Counted from the stretch's first letter, positions 1 to 6,326 are shown. The stretch: DNA of 6,326 nucleotides from Spirochaetia bacterium UBA5550 (GCA_002425885.1 DINC01000201.1:1-6326); one strand, 5' to 3'. Program-made: numbers and translations. The notes: generated by a model not told the origin, from the sequence alone.

Positions 1-473
1 GCTGTAATCTCCTGAATAACCCAAATCATACGATTACTGATGTCATTATCTGTACCAATACTACCTATCAATAAATCCGGATAATATAAAGAGAGATATA
101 AAATCACAGTTGATGATATTATAGCGAACCTGAATAATCCTTTGTTAAATTTAAGCAATCTATTCTTTAATACAAGAATCCGATCCGCAATGAATGGCAT
201 TGAAATCATAAATGGTAACACCGAGAGTTCCCTTATAACCAGGAAAACACGGGACGATTCATAATCATTCACAATCATACCTGAAAAAACAGCAGCAGTA
301 TCCCCGGTGACGTATAGCAGGGCTGACACGGCTACAATAATATGACTGATAATTACTTTATTGCCGGTAGTGATATAAATATAGATAAATTTGATTAAAG
401 AGAAGAATGTAAATCCTGAAAGAAATATGGAGATACATATATACATCGCAGGGATGTTATTCCAGTTATTCAT
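1..473 (-). CDS. N-terminal part of a multi-pass membrane protein, unknown function (runs off left edge)
   Basis: The minus-strand frame starting with ATG at 473-471 stays open for 157 codons to the window edge. I translated it by hand and found no stop. The product is strongly hydrophobic, with four likely membrane helices near residues 8-34, 40-66, 76-98 and 114-137. Short linkers rich in Lys, Arg and Asn separate them. It begins MNNWNNIPAMYICISIFLSG. There is no cleavable signal peptide; the first helix looks like an anchor. An in-frame TAA lies about 45 bases upstream, and this ATG is the first Met after it. No Shine-Dalgarno sequence precedes it. The layout resembles the membrane sensor module that often precedes a kinase, cyclase or phosphatase domain, but the C-terminal part is outside the window, so I assign no function. 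Base composition is more AT-rich than in the other genes. It is transcribed divergently from icd. Confidence 0.7.
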   Translation of the reverse strand, partial: MNNWNNIPAMYICISIFLSGFTFFSLIKFIYIYITTGNKVIISHIIVAVSALLYVTGDTAAVFSGMIVNDYESSRVFLVIRELSVLPFMISMPFIADRILVLKNRLLKFNKGLFRFAIISSTVILYLSLYYPDLLIGSIGTDNDISNRMIWVIQEIT

Positions 474-477
474 CAGA

Positions 478-508
478 ATAATAAAAAGCTTAAAAAGCGC
501 TCTGTCAA
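478..508 (-). promoter_or_regulatory. Candidate promoter for the leftward membrane-protein gene
   Basis: On the minus strand a perfect TTGACA lies at 508-503. Two overlapping -10 candidates follow: TTTATT at 485-480 (17-base spacer) and TATTAT at 483-478 (19-base spacer). Transcription would begin at about the ATG at 473, so the mRNA would have almost no leader. That fits the lack of a ribosome binding site. Prediction rests on consensus matching only. Confidence 0.35.
482..499. repeat. Short tandem repeat (9-bp unit, two copies) in the divergent promoter region
   Basis: TAAAAAGCT (482-490) is followed directly by TAAAAAGCG (491-499), matching at 8 of 9 positions. The pair lies between the putative -35 and -10 boxes of the leftward promoter, where a repressor or activator could bind. 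It may equally be chance in AT-rich DNA. Confidence 0.3.
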
Positions 509-564
509 GAAAAAATAATTATGAAGATAAACATTGAGCAGATTGATTACAAATTCTAATTCTA

Positions 565-592
565 TTGACAAAGACTCTCTATTTTATTCTGT
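565..592 (+). promoter_or_regulatory. Possible promoter for icd (perfect -35, weak -10)
   Basis: TTGACA at 565-570 matches the sigma-70 -35 consensus exactly. The best-spaced -10 is poor: TTCTGT at 587-592 with a 16-base spacer. Better-looking hexamers (TATTCT at 585-590, CATAAT at 599-604) are badly spaced. The -35 box is preceded by ATTCTA repeated twice (553-564). The position, about 50 bases before the icd start, is right, but the -10 is uncertain. Confidence 0.3.
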
Positions 593-607
593 TGTATGCA
601 TAATAAT

Positions 608-615
608 AAAGGAAA
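608..615 (+). promoter_or_regulatory. Ribosome binding site of icd
   Basis: AAAGGAAA contains an AAGGA Shine-Dalgarno core. Its GGA ends eight bases before the ATG at 622, which is normal spacing and supports that start codon. Confidence 0.65.
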
Positions 616-621
616 TCAATT

Positions 622-1830
622 ATGGAAAATGGAATAATATCATATTCAGATAAAAAACTCACAGTCCCGGATAAGCCTGTAATCCTTTACATTGAAGGTG
701 ACGGGATCGGCCCTGAACTCTGGCAGGCAACACGCCCGGTGCTTGATTCAGCTGTTCATAAAGCTTATAACGGCAGCAGAGAGATAGAGTGGAAGGAAAC
801 ACTCGCTGGCGGGAAAGCATTCGAAATGACCGGGGATTACCTCCCTGCCGAAACCATAGCAATGATAGAAAAATACAGAGTAGCAATCAAAGGGCCGCTT
901 ATGACACCCGTAGGCGGAGGGATAAGAAGCATCAATGTTGCACTGCGGCAGAAATTTAAACTCTACGCATGCATCCGCCCTGTAAAATATTTCAGAGGTG
1001 TTCCGAGTCCTGTTAAAAGACCTGATGCAGTAGATATGATTATATTCAGAGAGAACATGGAGGACCTTTACTCCGGAATCGAATGGAAATCCGGTACAGA
1101 GGACTCAGCAAAAATCTTATCCTTCCTGAAAGATAAGATGAGCATCAACCTCCCTGCTGATTCAGGAATCGGTGTAAAGCCTATTAGCGAGGGACATACA
1201 AAAAACATCGTGCGCAAAGCAATGGAATATGCTATTGAGCATCACCGTAAATCAGTTACAATTATGCACAAAGGAAACATCATGAAATTCACTGAGGGAG
1301 CATTCCGTGACTGGGCATACGAAGTCGCACTTGGTGAATACAGGGAACATGTAGTAACTGAAAAAGAACTCAATGCCGGTGCAGATTCATCAGGTAAAGT
1401 AATTGTGCGTGACAGGATTGCTGACAACATGTTTCAGGAGATTATAATAAAACCTGCAATTCATGATGTAATAATCGCGCCGAACCTGAATGGCGATTAT
1501 ATCTCTGACGCGCTCGCAGCACTGGTGGGCGGACTCGGCATTGCACCCGGCGCGAATATTGGTGATGACTACGCAATCTTTGAAGCTACACACGGCACAG
1601 CGCCTGACATTGCGGGCAAAGATATGGGGAATCCCGGCTCGCTGATACTCTCAGGTGAGATGCTGCTGCGGTTCCTCGGATGGGATAAAGCTGCGGAACT
1701 GGTGCTGAGCGCTTTTGAAAAAACGATAAGTGAAGGCAGAGTCACGGGAGATCTCGCAGCGCAGATGTCCGGAGTTAAATCTTTAAGCTGCTCAGAGTTC
1801 AGTAAAGCTGTAATAGAAAATATCGGATAG
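622..1830 (+). CDS. icd: Isocitrate dehydrogenase, Icd type, predicted NAD+-dependent
   Basis: This is a cytosolic TCA-cycle enzyme that oxidatively decarboxylates isocitrate to 2-oxoglutarate. The 402 residues are close to the 416 of E. coli Icd and match it along the whole length. Substrate residues are present: S103, N105, R109, R119 and R143 (E. coli S113, N115, R119, R129, R153), Y150 and K217 (catalytic Tyr160, Lys230), and metal ligands D268, D292 and D296 (E. coli D283, D307, D311). The cofactor loop reads HGTAPDIAGK (324-333), so E. coli K344 and Y345 are D329 and I330. Y391 and R395 correspond to G376 and A380. These changes remove every phosphate contact to NADP+ and are typical of NAD+-using relatives. 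The C-terminus (CSEFSKAVIENIG) is intact and the stop is TAG. The start is supported by a good ribosome binding site. Identity is secure; NAD+ preference is inferred from residues. Confidence 0.95.
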   Translation: MENGIISYSDKKLTVPDKPVILYIEGDGIGPELWQATRPVLDSAVHKAYNGSREIEWKETLAGGKAFEMTGDYLPAETIAMIEKYRVAIKGPLMTPVGGGIRSINVALRQKFKLYACIRPVKYFRGVPSPVKRPDAVDMIIFRENMEDLYSGIEWKSGTEDSAKILSFLKDKMSINLPADSGIGVKPISEGHTKNIVRKAMEYAIEHHRKSVTIMHKGNIMKFTEGAFRDWAYEVALGEYREHVVTEKELNAGADSSGKVIVRDRIADNMFQEIIIKPAIHDVIIAPNLNGDYISDALAALVGGLGIAPGANIGDDYAIFEATHGTAPDIAGKDMGNPGSLILSGEMLLRFLGWDKAAELVLSAFEKTISEGRVTGDLAAQMSGVKSLSCSEFSKAVIENIG

Positions 1831-1832
1831 CA

Positions 1833-4800
1833 TCAGAAGATCCGGCTCTTCATCGCAAGCGGGCGTGCCGGATCTGTAACGGCATTTATCTTCACAGCAT
1901 AGGATGTCCGTGCCGCTATATCCTCATCAGTTATAAGATGAACATCAAGGAGTCCGCCGGTACTGTACCCTGTACGGAGATAGTTCATCTCCGCAAGGCT
2001 CAGGCTCCACCCTTCAAGCCATAGAAGAAGTCTTTCGCGTTGTTCCATGGTGCCGGTGAAATGCAGAAGCAGGTCAAGATCGCTGCATGGCCCCGCTGTT
2101 CCATTAACAGTTGAACCCATAACATAAACCCCCTTTACACCGAAACGTGAAGGTTCAAGCTGCGCTGCTATCTGCTCAGCCATATGCATACGCCAGCGCC
2201 AGAAATCATCAGACTGAGGTTCAACCTGTTTCGGTTTAATAACCCCGGATTCAACTGAAACTGCCGCTTCGGTAAAATAAGCCACGGCCTCACCAAGATC
2301 GGCATTGAGAAGAATTTTCAATATTTCTCCCCCTGTGCGCCTCGGCACATCTATCACCCGTATAACATCTGAAAGGTGATCATACTCCGGTAAAACATCC
2401 GGGAGCATATTATCTGAACCGGTTAAGAAAATCTCGTTATATAACACCTCCCTGTCCTCGGGGTATAGAGGTATATAACGGATTCCGGTTTCAACAAGAT
2501 CCTGAAAAAAATGAGTACCAAATGAAAGTTCAGGTGAATAAGCACCCTTTCTCGTTGAAATCTCTATAAGAACAGCGGTGTTGCAGATGTCAGCATAGGT
2601 GACCTGCACCCCTAACTTTATATCACCCCTGCTCCCCCAGCGCCCGGGCCCCATGAGTATAAACTGTTTTTTTGGTAGTATTGAATTAAGCCTGCCGACC
2701 GCTATCCCCACCTCGGCAAGCAGTGTACGGTTTTCAAGCTCACTGTATTTAGCAGGATTAACCCATACAATATGAGTTATATCCTGCACCCGTCCGTTCG
2801 AAATAAATCGCTTCGCATTAAAAAGTATTTTGTTTTCCTCAATATCATGAGGTATTGCACTTGGAGCAGCATCAACGTCAGAATTCTGCGGCCTGCACTG
2901 AAGCAGATAGAAATTATTTCCGTCAGAGGCAAACTCAATATCTACCGGCATGCCGAATCCCTCCTGCAGAGTCTGAACAATGGCATGCACCTGTTTCACA
3001 AACGGCGTCCTTGTTATAACTCCCTCAAATGTCATAAGGAGATCATCTTTACTGCAATTCAGATCAAAACGGGACGACGTATATATATGCCCGTCTCTGT
3101 ACACTGATACCATCTGGTGGATATTCGGAATCTCTTCGCCGTACTCTTTCAGAAGTTCCGACAGTGGGATTGTTTCAAAACAGTTTTTATTCAGATTGAT
3201 CACATCAATCCATGATGGGGAGTAGTGCCTTATTTCCTCGGGGCTGACATTTACCCTGAGCGCAGGCTGTCCCGGAGATATCATCACAGGGTAATCATTG
3301 CTGACCCTGTCAACCGCCCTTGTACCGAGGCCCGGCACAAGGCGTATGAGCCCGTCTTCACGCTTGAGCCTTGGTGACCAGCGGAACTCATTATTGCTGA
3401 AGGCTATACCTGCAAAGGCCGGGAAAAAATATCCCCCCGCTTTTACCCCCACAACCTCCTGTATCATAATCCCCATCTCTTCATGAAGATCGATAAGCCC
3501 CCGTTCCGACCGGTAAATTATAGGATCAGGTGCGAAAAGTGATGCGTAAACTTCAGAGATCGCGTCCAGCAGAGCATTAAACCGTGTCTCCCTGTCACCC
3601 TGATTGGCAAGGAAAAGACTTTTATATTTCCCTGAAAAAGCTGTGCCCACCCTGTCCTCAAGAAGGCTTGAACTGCGGACAATAATCGGATTCTCCCCCA
3701 GTTCATCAAGTGCGCTCAATATACCTTTTTTAATTTCAGATGGGAAATGAGCATTCTTGAAAAGCTGAATAATGTTGGGGTATTCTATCCGTATCTGCTC
3801 AGGATCTTTGTACTTCTGTTCATTAAGCTCTTCAAGGTCATTATAACGGAGAAATTCAGTGAGAGAATCTGCGGTGATGTACCATGTCGCGGGAGTCCGG
3901 ACATTATTAAAAAGATCGCTCCCGTCAGCTGCCTTAAGTAATATGTGCTTTGCCATGAAAAGACCGGCGCTCTTACCGCCAAGCTTGCCGTTGCTTCCGG
4001 CATGATGAATTATCCGTGTAGTAAGTTCGAAGAAGTCATTTACCTCAAGATGCTTCTTCGCGATATTTATAAAATCGGTGCTGTCTGAAAAAAATCTGCG
4101 GATAAGGGAAATTCTGAGCCACTTCTCCGTGGAAGCGGCAAGGGCCATATCACTACCGGTCATAACCCGATAGCGCTGTATGGCATCAATTATTTCATTC
4201 AGTCTCGCGCTGCCTGAATCGATTGTCTTAACAAGGAAGCCGGTTTTATTTTCATTAATCCACTTCTGGATACATGACATGATCTCATTGTCGCTGAGGT
4301 TTTTTGATGCAGTAATAAAAACCTGGTCGCTTGTCTCAAGTATACGGTCCCTTGACTGCTTCAGGCTCGGGCTGTTTGATTCAATCAGATTATCCGCGTC
4401 ACTGCGGGTAAAATCAGAACCATATTTATTCAGCAGGAGTTTTGCGTCCTTTATCCCGTTCCAGAAAAGATGGTAAATCATTTTTCGCGCCATAAGATGA
4501 TAAAGGTTCTCATCTGTCCTACGGAGGAGCCCGGTTATGACCATCCATTCACGGTTAGTCTTGTCCGTTAGATCTTTCCCCGCATTTTCGAGTTCACGAA
4601 AGAGGAGTTGAAGTTTGCGGTGAAAAATCGTCTGGCTTATGCGGTCAGCAATAGTGGCAATGAGCTTGCGCTCTTTTTCAAGAAAATACCCGGTTTCAGA
4701 GGGGGTGACTTCCTGTGTGTATGATACTTCAATAAAGCCTGTAACTTTCTCTTCAATTCTTATTTCAGCAATATCAGCCCATTCTGTAGGAGTGTAACTC

Positions 4801-5021
4801 TCCTTTTTATATTCTATCCCCTGGAACAGGATGCGGGCCTGGCATATCTCCGGATACTGCCAGCCTGACGGAATTATATCAATAATCGACATGAACATGT
4901 CATGGAGTGAGCCGTTGTAGCAGGAGAGTATTTCTTCAACCTGATACAGACAGTTCAGCTCCTTTGCACGTTCACGGAGTATATTGATAAGCTGGTCTTT
5001 CTGCAGATTGGAATCAGTCAT
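1833..5021 (-). CDS. GAF-like / PEP-synthase-type ATP-grasp / nucleotidyltransferase composite protein, substrate unknown
   Basis: The product is 1062 residues, probably cytosolic, with no signal peptide or membrane helix. Residues 13-140 resemble the GAF-like sensor region of PEP-synthase-like proteins (RAKELNCLYQVEEI, then IIPSGWQYPEICQARI). Residues 150-340 are mostly helical and unassigned. Residues 345-712 are a PEP/pyruvate-binding ATP-grasp domain: GGKSAG (348-353), VRSSSLLEDR (448-457), AFSGKY, IQEVVG, DIEF (694-697) and LLQCRPQ (706-712). The expected ATP residues K350, R449, E696, Q708 and R710 are present. Residues 730-920 contain the block LMGPGRWGSRGD (789-800) known from PEP-synthase-like proteins. 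Residues 945-1062 are a pol-beta-type nucleotidyltransferase: GS (969-970), DLD (981-983) and D1026. The swivelling phosphohistidine domain and the TIM barrel are absent, so it cannot be an ordinary PEP synthase. The ATG has only AAAGG two bases upstream. It lies 61 bp downstream of the glutamate dehydrogenase gene and ends two bases from icd. Confidence 0.88.
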   Translation of the reverse strand: MTDSNLQKDQLINILRERAKELNCLYQVEEILSCYNGSLHDMFMSIIDIIPSGWQYPEICQARILFQGIEYKKESYTPTEWADIAEIRIEEKVTGFIEVSYTQEVTPSETGYFLEKERKLIATIADRISQTIFHRKLQLLFRELENAGKDLTDKTNREWMVITGLLRRTDENLYHLMARKMIYHLFWNGIKDAKLLLNKYGSDFTRSDADNLIESNSPSLKQSRDRILETSDQVFITASKNLSDNEIMSCIQKWINENKTGFLVKTIDSGSARLNEIIDAIQRYRVMTGSDMALAASTEKWLRISLIRRFFSDSTDFINIAKKHLEVNDFFELTTRIIHHAGSNGKLGGKSAGLFMAKHILLKAADGSDLFNNVRTPATWYITADSLTEFLRYNDLEELNEQKYKDPEQIRIEYPNIIQLFKNAHFPSEIKKGILSALDELGENPIIVRSSSLLEDRVGTAFSGKYKSLFLANQGDRETRFNALLDAISEVYASLFAPDPIIYRSERGLIDLHEEMGIMIQEVVGVKAGGYFFPAFAGIAFSNNEFRWSPRLKREDGLIRLVPGLGTRAVDRVSNDYPVMISPGQPALRVNVSPEEIRHYSPSWIDVINLNKNCFETIPLSELLKEYGEEIPNIHQMVSVYRDGHIYTSSRFDLNCSKDDLLMTFEGVITRTPFVKQVHAIVQTLQEGFGMPVDIEFASDGNNFYLLQCRPQNSDVDAAPSAIPHDIEENKILFNAKRFISNGRVQDITHIVWVNPAKYSELENRTLLAEVGIAVGRLNSILPKKQFILMGPGRWGSRGDIKLGVQVTYADICNTAVLIEISTRKGAYSPELSFGTHFFQDLVETGIRYIPLYPEDREVLYNEIFLTGSDNMLPDVLPEYDHLSDVIRVIDVPRRTGGEILKILLNADLGEAVAYFTEAAVSVESGVIKPKQVEPQSDDFWRWRMHMAEQIAAQLEPSRFGVKGVYVMGSTVNGTAGPCSDLDLLLHFTGTMEQRERLLLWLEGWSLSLAEMNYLRTGYSTGGLLDVHLITDEDIAARTSYAVKINAVTDPARPLAMKSRIF
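1838..1875. terminator. Inverted repeat at the convergent gene junction, possible weak bidirectional terminator
   Basis: AGATCCGGC (1838-1846) and GCCGGATCT (1867-1875) form a perfect 9-bp stem with a 20-base loop. The stem begins eight bases after the icd stop and lies inside the last codons of the convergent gene. Neither side has the T-run expected of an intrinsic terminator, so it may only stabilise the 3' ends of the transcripts or be fortuitous. Confidence 0.35.
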
Positions 5022-5082
5022 AACCTTTAACTGTACCTGACAGAAAAATATCCCTCAGATATCCTCTATCGAATTTTATTGA

Positions 5083-5592
5083 CTACACCCATCCTCTTGA
5101 TTTAACAGCTTTTGCAACCCTGTCAATAGCTATAACATAAGCCGCATCACGCATATAAAGTTTTTTACTCCTTGCGAGATCGCTTACCGCAAGAAAAGCG
5201 TTAGTCATCTTATTATCAAGTTTATCAAGAACTTCCTTCTTATCCCAGAAATAATTCATGTTACACTGAACCTGTTCAAAATAGCTGCAAGTAACACCAC
5301 CCGCATTTGCAAGAAAATCCGGAATCATGAAAATATTGCGGCTTTTAATAACTTCATCCGCTTCGGGAGTTGTGGGGCCATTCGCTCCTTCCGCTATAAA
5401 CTTAACGCGTGAATGAATTTTATTAACATTATCCTTATTAATCTGATTTTCCAGAGCTGAAGGGAGAAGAATATCCACTTCCTGCTCAAGCCATGCGTCA
5501 CCCGGAAGCTGTTCGTAGCCAAGGTCGCGCGCCTTGTTCTTCTCGATTCCGCCGAACTTGTCTGTTATTGAAAGGAGTTCGTCAACATCGAT
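5083..5592 (-). pseudogene. gdhA: Glutamate dehydrogenase, C-terminal portion downstream of an in-frame TGA
   Basis: This stretch continues the glutamate dehydrogenase frame immediately after the TGA at 5593-5595 and ends at TAG (5083-5085), giving 169 codons. It opens with IDVDELLSITDKFGGIEKNK and proceeds through GDAWLEQEVDILLPSALENQ, EGANGPTTPEAD, IPDFLANAGGVTCSYFEQVQ and RDAAYVIAIDRVAKAVKSRGWV. These are the rest of the nucleotide-binding domain and the C-terminal helix that returns to the active-site cleft. Conservation is unbroken and no frameshift exists, so decay is very recent, or the stop is a base-call error or is read through. A restart would have to use GTG at 5478, which has no convincing ribosome binding site and would give a useless fragment. 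The gene lies 61 bp upstream of the composite ATP-grasp gene on the same strand with no obvious terminator between them, so the two are probably cotranscribed. Confidence 0.8.
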
Positions 5593-5595
5593 TCA
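5593..5595 (-). other. In-frame TGA interrupting glutamate dehydrogenase
   Basis: The minus-strand codons read AAG AAA AGG TGA ATC GAT GTT GAC, i.e. K K R stop I D V D. The frame is identical before and after, and both sides match the glutamate dehydrogenase family. The expected residue is Gly, so a single GGA-to-TGA change explains it. No SECIS-like hairpin is evident just downstream. Confidence 0.85.
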
Positions 5596-6326
5596 CCTTT
5601 TCTTTCTGAATGTATAGGATGTTTTATCTGCCTGGTCCCAGCATGAAACGCAAACCACCTTCCCCCCGAGCTGATCATAAAGTTTTGCTGCGTACTGAGA
5701 GACATTACCGAATCCCTGGATACTTGCTGTAGTTCTTCCCGGTTCAACATTATGTTCGCGCAGGGCTTCTCTTAATGTGTAGATAACACCGAATCCGGTT
5801 GCCTCTGTACGGCCAAGAGATCCGCCCATACCCACGGGCTTACCTGTTATAAAACCGGGGAACTTCCCGCCATGAATTGCCTCAAACTCATCCAGCATCC
5901 AGAGCATATGCTGTGAGTTGGTCATCACGTCCGGTGCAGGGACATCAAGCACCGGGCCCAGGTTCCTTGCTATCTGACGCACCCAGCCTCTGCATATCTG
6001 CTCCTGCTCACGGGCACTGAGATGATGAGGATCGCATACCACTCCCCCCTTACCTCCTCCAAGAGGAATATCCACAACTGAACATTTCCATGTCATCCAC
6101 ATTGAAAGGGCACGTACAGTATCAACAGTTTCAAGAGGATGGAAACGGATACCCCCCTTTGCAGGGCCGCGCGCGTCATTGTGCTGTATTCTGAATCCTT
6201 TGAAAACCTTTACGCTGCCGTCATCCATGTGAACCGGGATTGTAAACTGGTACTCCCTCATCGGCTGTCTTAATAATTCTTTTACGCCATCCTCCAGTTC
6301 AAGCATTGATGCCACACTGTCAAACT
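5593..6326 (-). CDS. gdhA: Glutamate dehydrogenase, N-terminal portion ending at an in-frame TGA (5' end outside window)
   Basis: Glutamate dehydrogenase interconverts glutamate with 2-oxoglutarate and ammonium. The frame is open to the right edge, and the visible residues FDSVASMLELEDGVKELL suggest that the true start is only a few codons outside. Numbering from that Phe, the substrate domain has HNDARGPAKGGIRFHP with K56, MTWK with K80, GGGKGG with catalytic K92, and PAPD with catalytic D132. The dinucleotide fold has QGFGNVS (203-209). Both halves together would be about 415 residues, normal for the hexameric bacterial family. The frame stops at TGA (5593-5595) right after TFRKKR. At that point relatives, as I recall them, continue with a Gly before IDxxEL. 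As written, the product lacks most of the nucleotide-binding domain and should be inactive. A GTG at 6315 could be mistaken for the start, but homology extends upstream of it. Confidence 0.85.
   Translation of the reverse strand, partial: FDSVASMLELEDGVKELLRQPMREYQFTIPVHMDDGSVKVFKGFRIQHNDARGPAKGGIRFHPLETVDTVRALSMWMTWKCSVVDIPLGGGKGGVVCDPHHLSAREQEQICRGWVRQIARNLGPVLDVPAPDVMTNSQHMLWMLDEFEAIHGGKFPGFITGKPVGMGGSLGRTEATGFGVIYTLREALREHNVEPGRTTASIQGFGNVSQYAAKLYDQLGGKVVCVSCWDQADKTSYTFRKKR

Noticed and set aside
1242..1593. Minus-strand open frames inside icd
   Set aside because: They are antisense shadows of a well-conserved enzyme and have no recognisable product.
2772..4476. Several plus-strand open frames of 60-110 codons opposite the composite gene
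   Set aside because: They lie antisense to strongly conserved coding sequence, have biased or low-complexity translations, and match no family.
1833..5021. Annotation as phosphoenolpyruvate synthase (ppsA)
   Set aside because: Only the ATP-grasp domain matches. The phosphohistidine and PEP-binding barrel domains are missing, and a nucleotidyltransferase occupies the C-terminus.
5022..5082. Promoter or terminator between glutamate dehydrogenase and the composite gene
   Set aside because: No paired -35/-10 hexamers and no stem followed by a T-run could be found in the 61 bases, so I treat the two genes as one transcription unit.
5593..5595. Alternative genetic code with UGA read as Gly (as in Gracilibacteria) or Trp
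   Set aside because: No other in-frame TGA occurs in about two thousand codons of the four genes, and the composite gene uses TGA as its own stop at 1833-1835. A recoded genome would show many.
5593..5595. Selenocysteine codon
   Set aside because: The position lies in a variable loop where relatives have Gly rather than Cys, and I see no SECIS-like hairpin immediately downstream.
5560..5620. Frameshift or programmed slippage at the A-rich run before the stop in glutamate dehydrogenase
   Set aside because: The frame before and after the TGA is the same, so no shift is needed. The overlapping frame with an ATG just after the stop ends after a few codons.

Overview
The window carries four protein-coding loci and no RNA gene, mobile element or CRISPR array that I can see. 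The genes use the standard code and moderate GC, with the left end clearly more AT-rich. Gene content suggests a bacterium, probably an anaerobe or facultative anaerobe of a Gram-negative lineage such as Desulfobacterota, Spirochaetota or Nitrospirota. The sequence alone does not fix the phylum.

Layout, left to right. At 1-473 (minus strand) is the N-terminal part of an unrecognised multi-pass membrane protein that runs off the left edge. A 148-bp divergent intergenic region follows (474-621). At 622-1830 (plus) is a full-length isocitrate dehydrogenase of the E. coli Icd fold class. Its cofactor-pocket residues are those expected for NAD+ rather than NADP+. Only two bases separate it from a convergent gene at 1833-5021 (minus). 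That gene encodes a 1062-residue composite protein: a GAF-like N-terminus, a PEP-synthase-type ATP-grasp domain, a further conserved domain, and a C-terminal pol-beta-type nucleotidyltransferase domain with an intact GS...DxD...D motif. It lacks the phosphohistidine and TIM-barrel domains of a true PEP synthase. Upstream of it, 61 bp away on the same strand, is a glutamate dehydrogenase gene (5083 to the right edge). An in-frame TGA at 5593-5595 interrupts it, although the reading frame and conservation continue undisturbed on both sides.

The two enzymes meet at 2-oxoglutarate: isocitrate dehydrogenase makes it and glutamate dehydrogenase interconverts it with glutamate. The large composite protein sits between them, probably in the glutamate dehydrogenase transcription unit. 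I infer that it could be a nucleotide-dependent regulator or modifying enzyme at this carbon/nitrogen junction, but nothing in the sequence proves a substrate.

The points most worth following are the composite protein, the NAD-type pocket of the isocitrate dehydrogenase, and the lone nonsense codon in glutamate dehydrogenase.
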